Below are positions 1 through 5,139 of a DNA stretch of 5,139 bases, piece after piece. The translations under genes were made by a program, and so were the position numbers. The notes beneath the pieces are model-generated. The model was given only the letters and a program-made list of their open reading frames with translations. It ran no database searches and was not told the origin of the DNA. Positions within the stretch are counted from its first letter, which is position 1; every line of letters starts with the position of its first letter. The DNA lies in the NCBI GenBank assembly GCA_003232595.1, contig QIIJ01000197.1, forward strand, positions 1-5,139. The letters run 5' to 3'. The DNA comes from Aurantimonadaceae bacterium (lineage in GTDB: Bacteria > Pseudomonadota > Alphaproteobacteria > Rhizobiales > Rhizobiaceae).

Positions 1-105
1 AGTGCCCGAGAAAGCGAGTTAATTGCCTCACTCGACAGCGCCACCAGCAAGATCATTCAGATCAGCAGCCGACTAAGGTCTCCTGACCAGTCTTCAGCGA
101 ATTAA
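1..105 (+). CDS. zapA: ZapA-like cell division protein, C-terminal end (partial)
   Basis: The reading frame is open from the first base to a TAA at 103-105 and gives the last 34 residues of a protein that begins outside the window. The visible part (ELIASLDSATSKIIQISSRL, then a short polar tail) resembles the amphipathic C-terminal helix of rhizobial ZapA proteins, which end in a pattern like LSSVASRIESIAAQL. ZapA binds FtsZ at the division site and promotes bundling of its filaments. The N-terminal FtsZ-binding part is not visible, so the domain itself cannot be verified. The strongest support is position: in alphaproteobacteria zapA commonly lies directly upstream of the 6S RNA gene and the 5-formyl-THF cyclo-ligase gene, as here. 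The frame ends about 35 bp before the inferred 6S RNA start. Another short coiled-coil protein cannot be excluded. Confidence 0.6.
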   Translation, partial: SARESELIASLDSATSKIIQISSRLRSPDQSSAN

Positions 106-135
106 CTGGTTTTTTCCTGCATTCAACCCTATGAT
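106..135 (+). promoter_or_regulatory. Possible 6S RNA promoter (-10 box 130-135)
   Basis: TATGAT at 130-135 differs from the TATAAT consensus at one position. It lies 5-6 bp before base 141-142, where the 5' strand of the 6S closing stem begins, so a start inferred from the box and one inferred from the fold agree. The -35 element is poor: CTGGTT at 106-111 with an 18-bp spacer is the best available and does not match TTGACA well. The RNA could instead be processed from a zapA read-through transcript. Confidence 0.35.
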
Positions 136-140
136 GGGCG

Positions 141-308
141 CGACGTTGCTGCGCGGTTCGCTCGGAAACTATCCCTGGGCCTTACCGATCCTTAAGGGAG
201 CTGTCACTGATTAAGCTCGTGGGCTTTTTCACACGGTGCCCACCTACTTTGTAGGTTCCCAGGATCAGAACTCTAACGGCCGAAGTGGCGCGTCACCCAA
301 TACTGTCG
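141..308 (+). ncRNA. ssrS: 6S RNA (alphaproteobacterial type)
   Basis: 6S RNA mimics an open promoter and sequesters the sigma-70-type RNA polymerase holoenzyme, mostly when growth slows. The sequence carries stretches I recognise from alphaproteobacterial 6S RNAs: CCTTACCGATCCTTAAGGG at 180-198 and CACCTACTTTGTAGGTTCCC at 241-260, followed by AGGATC. The fold fits by hand. The closing stem pairs CGAC 141-144 with GTCG 305-308, GTTG 145-148 with CAAT 298-301, and GCGCG 151-155 with CGCGT 289-293. The apical stem pairs GTGGGC 219-224 with GCCCAC 238-243. A small hairpin, CCTAC 243-247 with GTAGG 251-255, can form on the 3' side and is mutually exclusive with the last apical pair. GATCC 188-192 can pair with GGATC 262-266. 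The length of about 168 nt is normal for the family. The place between a zapA-like gene and the folate cyclo-ligase gene is the classical one. Both ends are inferred from pairing and uncertain by several bases. Confidence 0.88.
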
Positions 309-321
309 GGCAAGCTGATTT

Positions 322-942
322 GTGAAGTCTCCAATCACCCATTCAAAAGAAAAGCTGCCAAAAGAAAAGCTGCGCCAAACTGTTCTGGCGCGCCGTGACA
401 GGCTTGATCCGGTTGATCGTATTGAAAAAAGCCTCGCTGCCTGCGAATTTGGCAGCCAGTCCCTGCCAATCAAACCGGGTGTAATTGTCTCCGGTTTCTG
501 GCCAATCCGGTCGGAAATAGACCCACGGCCATTCATGTCATTTTTACAACAATCCGGTGCCAGGCTTTGTCTGCCGGTAGTTTTGGACAGCAAAACAATC
601 GAATTTCGTCAATTGACCCCCAATTCAACCCTGACAGATACCGGTTTTGGAACCAGGGGGCCTGGACCTGACGCTGAAATTCTCACCCCGCAAATTATCC
701 TTGTTCCGCTCGCAGCATTTGATCCCGAGGGCGGCAGGCTTGGTTATGGAGCAGGATTTTATGACCGTGCAATTGACAAACTGAAAAACAGGGGCGAAAC
801 CCCTCGACTGGTCGGTTATGCATTCTCTTGTCAGCAGACGCGCAAAGTGCCAATGGAAGCCCATGATCAACCGCTGCACATGATCATAACTGATGCCGGA
901 ACAATTTCGGTTTCAGAAAATTTTCGGCCACCCGCCGGATAA
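322..942 (+). CDS. 5-formyltetrahydrofolate cyclo-ligase
   Basis: This cytoplasmic enzyme (5,10-methenyltetrahydrofolate synthetase, EC 6.3.3.2, also called Fau, YgfA or MTHFS) uses ATP to convert 5-formyl-THF to 5,10-methenyl-THF and so returns stored folate to one-carbon metabolism. The 206-residue product has the family hallmarks in order: a basic N-terminal segment KEKLRQTVLARRDRLDP (14-30), FWPIRSEIDPRP (59-70), ILVPLAAFD (126-134), the nucleotide-binding signature PEGGRLGYGAGFYDR (135-149), and the C-terminal HDQPLHMIITDAG (181-193). Length is typical. The only start before the conserved N-terminus is GTG 322, because an in-frame TGA lies at 316-318. No good Shine-Dalgarno sequence is visible, which suggests weak translation or coupling to upstream RNA. 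The gene begins about 13 bp after the 6S RNA, an arrangement also known as ssrS-ygfA in E. coli, so co-transcription is likely. A 15-bp tandem duplication lies in codons 9-18. Confidence 0.93.
   Translation: MKSPITHSKEKLPKEKLRQTVLARRDRLDPVDRIEKSLAACEFGSQSLPIKPGVIVSGFWPIRSEIDPRPFMSFLQQSGARLCLPVVLDSKTIEFRQLTPNSTLTDTGFGTRGPGPDAEILTPQIILVPLAAFDPEGGRLGYGAGFYDRAIDKLKNRGETPRLVGYAFSCQQTRKVPMEAHDQPLHMIITDAGTISVSENFRPPAG
345..374 (+). repeat. 15-bp tandem direct repeat inside the folate cyclo-ligase gene
   Basis: Two adjacent copies, AAAAGAAAAGCTGCC (345-359) and AAAAGAAAAGCTGCG (360-374), differ only at the last base. Being a multiple of three they stay in frame and encode KEKLP followed by KEKLR, framed across residues 9-18. 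The second copy corresponds to the conserved family N-terminus (K-x-x-LR), so the first looks like an inserted duplicate. Confidence 0.85.
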
Positions 943-960
943 TCTTTGAAAGCAAAATTG

Positions 961-1782
961 ATGAGGCTGCTATTTCTTGGAGACATGGTCGGACGGACCG
1001 GACGGACCATTGTCTTTGATCTCTTGCCGGGGCTGATCGAGAGGCACAATATCGAATTTGTTGTTGTCAACGGTGAAAATGCGGCAGCCGGATTTGGAAT
1101 TACCGAAAAAATATTATTACAAACCCTGGAAGCCGGTGCCGATGTGGTAACCACCGGCAATCATGCATTTAAACAAAAGGAAGCCTTGTCGTTTTCAGCC
1201 CGGCAGGAGCGTTTTTTGCGCCCGACAAATTATCCCGGCGGCACACCGGGACGGGGCGCCAATCTCTATGAGGCGCGAAACGGTGCCCGGGTGCTGGTAA
1301 GCAACATAATGGGCACAGTTTTTATGCACCCCTGCCTCGATGACCCGTTTCAGGCCGTTGAAAGGGAACTGGCAGCATGCCCGCTTGGCGAAGGCGCTGA
1401 TATAATAGTCATCGACTTTCACGCCGAAGCAACCAGTGAAAAACAATGTTTTGGTCACTTTGTTGATGGCAGGGTTAGCCTCGTTGCCGGCACCCACACC
1501 CACATTCCAACGGCAGATCACCAGATATTGCCCGGTGGCACCGCCTATATGTCCGATGCAGGCATGTGCGGTGATTATGACTCATCCCTTGGCATGGAAA
1601 AGGAAGAACCGCTCAACCGCTTCCTCAACAAAGTGCCAAAAGGAAGAATGGAACCAGCCACAGGCCCCGCAACTCTTTGCGGAATTGCGGTTGAAATCGA
1701 TGAAAATACAGGTTTAGCAACCGACATTGCACCAATTCGCCTCGGAGGTCGGCTGGAAGAAGTTTTACCGGGGTTTTGGTAA
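961..1782 (+). CDS. YmdB-type metallophosphoesterase (TIGR00282 family)
   Basis: The predicted product is a cytoplasmic calcineurin-like phosphoesterase. Characterised relatives such as Bacillus subtilis YmdB bind two metal ions and hydrolyse cyclic nucleotides including 2',3'-cAMP. From ATG 961 the protein has 273 residues, normal for the family. All the metal and catalytic motifs are visible: LFLGDMVGRTGR (D8), VVNGENAAAGFGIT (E39, N40), TTGNHAF (N67, H68), DFHAEATSEK (H154) and GTHTHIPTADHQIL (H179, H181). E39 matches, as I recall, the residue whose change inactivates B. subtilis YmdB. The ATG was preferred to an in-frame TTG at 946 because family members begin MRxLFxGD; the TTG would add only five residues. 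A weak GAAAG lies 8 bp upstream. The gap to the cyclo-ligase stop is 18 bp, so the two genes probably form one operon. It ends in tandem stops TAATAA (1780-1785). The physiological substrate here is not shown by the sequence. Confidence 0.9.
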   Translation: MRLLFLGDMVGRTGRTIVFDLLPGLIERHNIEFVVVNGENAAAGFGITEKILLQTLEAGADVVTTGNHAFKQKEALSFSARQERFLRPTNYPGGTPGRGANLYEARNGARVLVSNIMGTVFMHPCLDDPFQAVERELAACPLGEGADIIVIDFHAEATSEKQCFGHFVDGRVSLVAGTHTHIPTADHQILPGGTAYMSDAGMCGDYDSSLGMEKEEPLNRFLNKVPKGRMEPATGPATLCGIAVEIDENTGLATDIAPIRLGGRLEEVLPGFW

Positions 1783-1791
1783 TAACGCCTG

Positions 1792-3780
1792 CTAGCGTAC
1801 TGCCTGCCCAAGCCTGGCCCAGTCCCGGCCATCAAGAATGGTTAAAAATTCCTCTTGCGTCATCGAGCGGGCAAACAGAAACCCCTGCCCCATCATGCAG
1901 CCAAGTTCGCACAGTTTAATATGCTGCTCTTTCGATTCAATGCCCTCGGCAACACAACTGATATCAAGATGAAAACACATATCAATAATTGAGGAAATCA
2001 GGCTGCGTGTTCTTTTGCTGTCGCAAACACCGTCGACAAAGCTTTTGTCGATCTTGATCTTGTCGAAAGGCAGATCACGGATCTGACCCATGCTGGAATA
2101 TCCCGCACCAAAATCATCAAGGGCGATCTTGACACCCGCCTGCTTCAAATTTGTAATCGTTGTCCTTGCCCGTTGAACATCCTTCATAATCGCGGTTTCA
2201 GTCACCTCAATCTCAAGCTTTTTTGGATTAAAGCCATGATGAAGCATGGTTGAAAGAATTTTCAACCCGACACTGGGCCTGGTCAGATGGTCCGCAGAAA
2301 GGTTGAAAGACAGAAAAATGTCGTCCGGCCAGCACTTTGCAGCGACAATTGCCCTTTGAAACAGGTTTTCCGTAAGCTCTGCAATCAGGCCTGTTTGCTC
2401 GGCAATCGGAATAAATCGCGCCGGTGAAACAGTGCCAAGATCAGAATCTTCCCAGCGTGCCAGTGCTTCCATACCCAGAATACGCCCGTCAGATAAATCA
2501 ACAATAGGCTGAAAATGCACTTCGATGGAATCATCAGCTATCGCCTTGCGTAGCGCCTGTTCAGTTTTCGAGCGCCGCATGGCAGTTTCTGCCATTTCAA
2601 CTGAAAATACCACTGTGCCGCCGCGATTGAGCGCCTTGGCTTTGTAGAGCGCAAGGTCCGCCCGTTCGATGACACGACCAGGTTTTGAACGCCCCTGTCT
2701 GACCAGGCAAAACCCGCAAGACCCTGATAGATGAGCCGAAACTGACTCCGCAACAAATGCCGCACGAAGTGAATCACATAATCGTTCTCCAAGTTCTGTT
2801 GCATCTTCCTCAAGGCCAATATTATCGGCAATAATTGCAAATTCGTCACCACCCAGCCTGGCTACAAATCCTTCATCGCCTATCACAGATGCCAATCGCT
2901 CTCCAACTTCGATGAGAACCGCATCTCCAACCGCGTGGCCATGAATATCATTGACCGGTTTAAATCCGTCCAGATCAACGATCGCAACACCAAAACGGTC
3001 AATCCTGTCGCTGGCAATGAGGTCAATTTTCTGCTGAAGCTTCGATAGGAAACTCCGCCTGTTCGGCAGGCCGGTCAAGGGATCGGAAAAAGCAATATTG
3101 GTGGCAAATATGCGGGCTTTTTCCGCAACCTCGTTTTTCCGGGCCAACTTCCACCGTGCGATGACATTGTCAATAAACGCCCGATATATGACGGTGTTCA
3201 CGCCGATAGCCAGTAATGAAAAGACAAAATAGACGGCAGACAAGCGGATCATCACCGTGTCTCCCGTCAAGTAAGCCACCGTTGAAATCAGGATACTGGA
3301 ACTGACATTAATAAAAAACGAAGTTGCAGGAATGGCGTTAATGCAAAACGAGGATACCAAGGCTGCAGTCCATACCGTAAATGCTATCGCTGTTATGTGA
3401 TCTGACGGACCCTGGTTTAGAAAAGTGAGAACGAAACCCAAATAGCCAAGATTCAGCAATGAACCAAGAATCGTAACACCTCTCAGATCTCTTTTTATGA
3501 TTGATAATTCAGGTTCATTTTTTGCCCAGAAATATTTGCTCCAGTAAACCAGCCGCAAGAAAAAGAATAAGAAAAGGACTGACGGTACATAGATATAAAA
3601 CACAGGAGGCATTTGCTGCCAAAAGGTAAATGAAAATACGCCAACGCCGATTGAATAAACGATATAGAGAAACGGCAGGGTTTGCCGCAACACAGCATGC
3701 TGTTGGCGAAGCACGGCTTCCTTTAATAAACTATCTGCCTTTACCGCCCTTGGCCAAAGATTTGGCAATAATTTTTTCAT
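1792..3780 (-). CDS. Membrane-bound GGDEF-EAL protein (diguanylate cyclase/c-di-GMP phosphodiesterase)
   Basis: A 662-residue inner-membrane protein expected to make and/or degrade c-di-GMP. An N-terminal sensor region has about six hydrophobic segments (near residues 34-54, 58-80, 102-121, 129-148, 152-172 and 178-200) and no recognised PAS or MASE-type motif. A GGDEF domain (about 229-395) follows, with DPLTGLPNRR (233-242), metal Asp D269, N277, D286 and an intact GGDEF at 310-314. The inhibitory-site RxxD is absent: those four positions read GDEG (301-304). The EAL domain (about 410-655) retains Q424, EAL (438-440), N493, E525, D555/D556, K576, E612 and E615; the spacing from N493 onward equals that of RocR as I recall it. 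Both domains therefore look catalytically competent, but net activity cannot be read from sequence. ATG 3780 is preferred; an in-frame TTG at 3789 would add three residues, and neither has a well-spaced ribosome site. It converges on the ymdB-like gene with 9 bp between stops and lies 109 bp downstream of suhB. Confidence 0.95.
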   Translation of the reverse strand: MKKLLPNLWPRAVKADSLLKEAVLRQQHAVLRQTLPFLYIVYSIGVGVFSFTFWQQMPPVFYIYVPSVLFLFFFLRLVYWSKYFWAKNEPELSIIKRDLRGVTILGSLLNLGYLGFVLTFLNQGPSDHITAIAFTVWTAALVSSFCINAIPATSFFINVSSSILISTVAYLTGDTVMIRLSAVYFVFSLLAIGVNTVIYRAFIDNVIARWKLARKNEVAEKARIFATNIAFSDPLTGLPNRRSFLSKLQQKIDLIASDRIDRFGVAIVDLDGFKPVNDIHGHAVGDAVLIEVGERLASVIGDEGFVARLGGDEFAIIADNIGLEEDATELGERLCDSLRAAFVAESVSAHLSGSCGFCLVRQGRSKPGRVIERADLALYKAKALNRGGTVVFSVEMAETAMRRSKTEQALRKAIADDSIEVHFQPIVDLSDGRILGMEALARWEDSDLGTVSPARFIPIAEQTGLIAELTENLFQRAIVAAKCWPDDIFLSFNLSADHLTRPSVGLKILSTMLHHGFNPKKLEIEVTETAIMKDVQRARTTITNLKQAGVKIALDDFGAGYSSMGQIRDLPFDKIKIDKSFVDGVCDSKRTRSLISSIIDMCFHLDISCVAEGIESKEQHIKLCELGCMMGQGFLFARSMTQEEFLTILDGRDWARLGQAVR

Positions 3781-3889
3781 TAATTCCAACCATCCACCGG
3801 TGCTGAATGTTGGTAGTTACAAGATAGTGGTTAAATTGACGTAAGGTCTTAAGGCTAACAAACTGTAACTATTAGTCGATTCCGGGTTC

Positions 3890-4678
3890 TCAGGCGCGGT
3901 TTACAAGAGCAAGCAATTGCGGATGGATCTGCTCATTTCCGGCAACTATATCGCCACTTTTGAACATATTGTCGCGATCTTCAAAATCGCTGACAAACCC
4001 ACCTGCTTCACGCACTATCAGTGATCCCGCTGCAATATTCCACGGAGAAAGCCTGGACTCCCAGTAGCCGTCAAAGCGGCCCGCGGCGATATAGGCAAGA
4101 CTGAGGGCCGCAGAACCGGTGGCGCGAATACCACCAGCTTCTGCCATCACATAGCGTTGCCGGGTAAGGAATTTTTCATGGTGTTTCCTGCCCAGACCGG
4201 GAATGCCACAACACAAAAGGCACTGAACCAGATCACGACGTCCGGCCACCCTGAGGCGGCGGTTATGCAAATATGCACCCTGCCCGCGCTCGGCGGTAAA
4301 AAGTTCATCAGTGACGGGATTATAGATCACGCCGGCTGCCATAACCCCTTGTGTTTCCAAACCGATAGAAATGGCAAACATCGGATTGGAATGCAAAAAA
4401 TTGTTTGTTCCATCAAGGGGGTCGACAATCCAGCGGTGTTGGCTGTCGGGGCCTTTGATTGCGCCACTTTCTTCAAGCAGCATTGAATATTCAGGCCGTG
4501 CCTTTCGCAAATAGCCAGCGATTGTCTCTTCGGCTTTTCGATCAGCAGCTGATACAAAATCACCAGGCCCTTTGACTGAAACCTGCAGGTTTTCAACTTC
4601 GCCAAAATCACGGGTTAATCCGCGCCCGGCCTTCATCGCCGCCTCGACCATAACATTCAATATTGCAGATCGCGCCAT
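3890..4678 (-). CDS. suhB: Inositol monophosphatase family protein (SuhB)
   Basis: A 262-residue cytoplasmic protein of the Mg-dependent, Li-sensitive phosphatase superfamily. Family enzymes dephosphorylate myo-inositol phosphates and related sugar phosphates; E. coli SuhB also works with Nus factors in rRNA transcription. Visible motifs are GDFVSAADRKAEE (39-51), EE at 69-70 (in LLEES rather than the usual GEES), WIVDPLDGTNNFLH (83-96, metal ligands D86 and D89) and SPWNIAAGSLIVREAGG (211-227). In the last motif the expected metal-binding Asp of the family PWDxAAG motif is Asn (N214, codon AAT read on the minus strand at 4037-4039). Spacing confirms the alignment: E69-D86 is 17 and D89 to N214 is 125, equal to E. 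coli E67-D84 and D87-D212 as I recall them. The rest is full length with no frameshift, so a pseudogene is unlikely, but activity may be reduced or altered. ATG 4678 has a good GGAG 6 bp upstream and the typical rhizobial N-terminus. Confidence 0.93.
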   Translation of the reverse strand: MARSAILNVMVEAAMKAGRGLTRDFGEVENLQVSVKGPGDFVSAADRKAEETIAGYLRKARPEYSMLLEESGAIKGPDSQHRWIVDPLDGTNNFLHSNPMFAISIGLETQGVMAAGVIYNPVTDELFTAERGQGAYLHNRRLRVAGRRDLVQCLLCCGIPGLGRKHHEKFLTRQRYVMAEAGGIRATGSAALSLAYIAAGRFDGYWESRLSPWNIAAGSLIVREAGGFVSDFEDRDNMFKSGDIVAGNEQIHPQLLALVNRA

Positions 4679-4684
4679 CGGGCA

Positions 4685-4688
4685 CTCC
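4685..4688 (-). promoter_or_regulatory. Shine-Dalgarno of suhB
   Basis: GGAG on the minus strand sits 6 bp before ATG 4678. It is the best-placed ribosome-binding site in the window and supports that ATG as the suhB start. Confidence 0.65.
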
Positions 4689-4849
4689 AGTTATTCATGT
4701 GATTTTTTGCCGGATTGGATGCGGGTGGAAATAACAAAAACATCCAGATATCGCACCCCGGACTGTAGTGTGGTTTGTGGTTAGGAGAAATCAACCGGGA
4801 AGTCCACATGGACACAACAAATAACTGCTGGCAATTCGCACCATGCTCC

Positions 4850-5139
4850 CTATCGCGCCCTCCAGGAATTGGCGGCTGAAATGGCTTTTTTTTGTTCTTC
4901 GCTGCTTAGCGCCCGAAACATGACATCCAACTCCCGATCACTCTTGCCGGCACGGCGCGCCAGAATGTGCCATTTGGAAGCCTTGATAATATCTCGTTCG
5001 GTTCCCAATCCGAAGGCATACATCCGCGAAAGTCGGTTTTGAGCAATCGCATTTCCCTGATCCGCGGCCAGCATAAACCAGTTTAGAGCGGCATTTTCAT
5101 CCTTGGGCCCTCCTTTACCGATTGCCATCCAGATACCGA
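4850..5139 (-). CDS. Sel1-repeat (TPR-like) protein, C-terminal part (partial)
   Basis: The minus-strand frame is open to the right window edge and stops with TAG at 4850-4852, so the gene starts outside the window. A Met codon at 5126-5128 is probably internal, because the codons before it (GIW) continue the repeat pattern. The visible 95 residues show the Sel1 consensus: the end of one repeat (GIWMAIGKGGPKDENAALNWFMLAADQG) and a full one (NAIAQNRLSRMYAFGLGTERDIIKASKWHILARRAG), with the usual AA-xx-G-xx-xAQ-xxL and G-x-G-xx-x-D-xxxAxxW landmarks. A charged helical tail of about 30 residues (KSDRELDVMFRALSSEEQKK onward) closes the protein. Sel1 repeats form alpha-alpha superhelices for protein-protein contacts; no partner or catalytic role can be inferred. 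The gene precedes suhB on the same strand with a 171-bp gap, a neighbourhood I recall from rhizobial genomes. Any signal peptide lies outside the window. Confidence 0.85.
   Translation of the reverse strand, partial: GIWMAIGKGGPKDENAALNWFMLAADQGNAIAQNRLSRMYAFGLGTERDIIKASKWHILARRAGKSDRELDVMFRALSSEEQKKAISAANSWRAR

Noticed and set aside
273..593. 106-codon minus-strand open frame across the 6S RNA end and the start of the cyclo-ligase gene
   Set aside because: It is antisense to a conserved RNA and a conserved enzyme, its product matches no family I recognise, and overlapping open frames of this size are expected by chance.
3828..3857. CtrA-type site (TTAA-N7-TTAA) upstream of the GGDEF-EAL gene
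   Set aside because: Two TTAA elements are present but 15 bp apart rather than 7, so only an unreliable half-site remains.
4157..4486. 109-codon plus-strand open frame inside suhB
   Set aside because: It lies fully antisense to a well-supported enzyme gene, and the translation is low in recognisable structure.
4691..4740. TTTTTG/CAAAAA complementary runs upstream of suhB, considered as a hairpin
   Set aside because: The arms are AT-only, six pairs long, and separated by a loop of about 22 bases, so they would not be stable.
4572..4784. 70-codon plus-strand open frame reaching from suhB into the 4679-4849 gap
   Set aside because: More than half is antisense to suhB, and the part in the gap shows no start with a ribosome site and no recognisable product.
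4802..4813. GTCCACATGGAC inverted repeat after the Sel1 gene, considered as a terminator or operator
   Set aside because: The 5-bp arms with a 2-base loop cannot form a stable hairpin, there is no T-run on either strand, and there is nothing to identify a regulator.
4679..4849. Search for a suhB promoter (TTGATT with an ACACTA-like box about 17 bp downstream on the minus strand)
   Set aside because: The -10 candidate does not resemble TATAAT. The gap probably holds a promoter, but no specific site can be supported.
1..5139. New defence, mobile or biosynthetic system
   Set aside because: All sizeable intact frames belong to known housekeeping or signalling families in an arrangement familiar from alphaproteobacteria. 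No transposase, integrase, toxin-antitoxin pair, CRISPR repeat or tRNA was found by reading.

Overview
The window reads as ordinary chromosomal DNA of an alphaproteobacterium, most likely Rhizobiales (Hyphomicrobiales). GC content is moderate by eye, lower than in typical Rhizobium or Brucella. The assignment rests on gene order and RNA type: a zapA-like 3' end, an alphaproteobacterial-style 6S RNA, 5-formyltetrahydrofolate cyclo-ligase, then a YmdB-type metallophosphoesterase. This is the order I recall around ssrS in rhizobia. The neighbouring suhB and Sel1-repeat pair, and the SuhB N-terminus beginning MARSAILNVMV, also fit that group. No genus can be named from the sequence alone.

Layout. 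The left arm (1-1782) is all on the + strand: the last 34 codons of a ZapA-like cell-division protein, a 6S RNA (about 141-308) with a plausible -10 box just upstream, a 5-formyl-THF cyclo-ligase gene starting at GTG 322, and a ymdB-like gene starting at ATG 961. The right arm (1792-5139) is all on the - strand. Read in the direction of transcription it holds the 3' end of a Sel1-repeat gene (cut by the window edge), suhB (inositol-monophosphatase family), and a six-TM GGDEF-EAL protein. The two arms converge at about 1783-1791 with only 9 bp between the stop codons.

How the genes relate. 6S RNA binds the housekeeping RNA polymerase holoenzyme and is often made together with the downstream folate gene. 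The cyclo-ligase returns 5-formyl-THF to the one-carbon pool. YmdB-type enzymes hydrolyse cyclic nucleotides, and the GGDEF-EAL protein is expected to make and/or break c-di-GMP, so two nucleotide-signalling enzymes meet tail to tail, though nothing shows a functional link. SuhB may act as a sugar-phosphate phosphatase or, as in E. coli, in rRNA transcription.

I found no mobile element, CRISPR array, tRNA, phage gene or evidently new system. The points most worth checking are an Asp-to-Asn change at a conserved metal-ligand position of SuhB (N214), a missing c-di-GMP inhibitory-site motif in an otherwise intact GGDEF-EAL enzyme, and a 15-bp in-frame tandem duplication near the 5' end of the folate gene.
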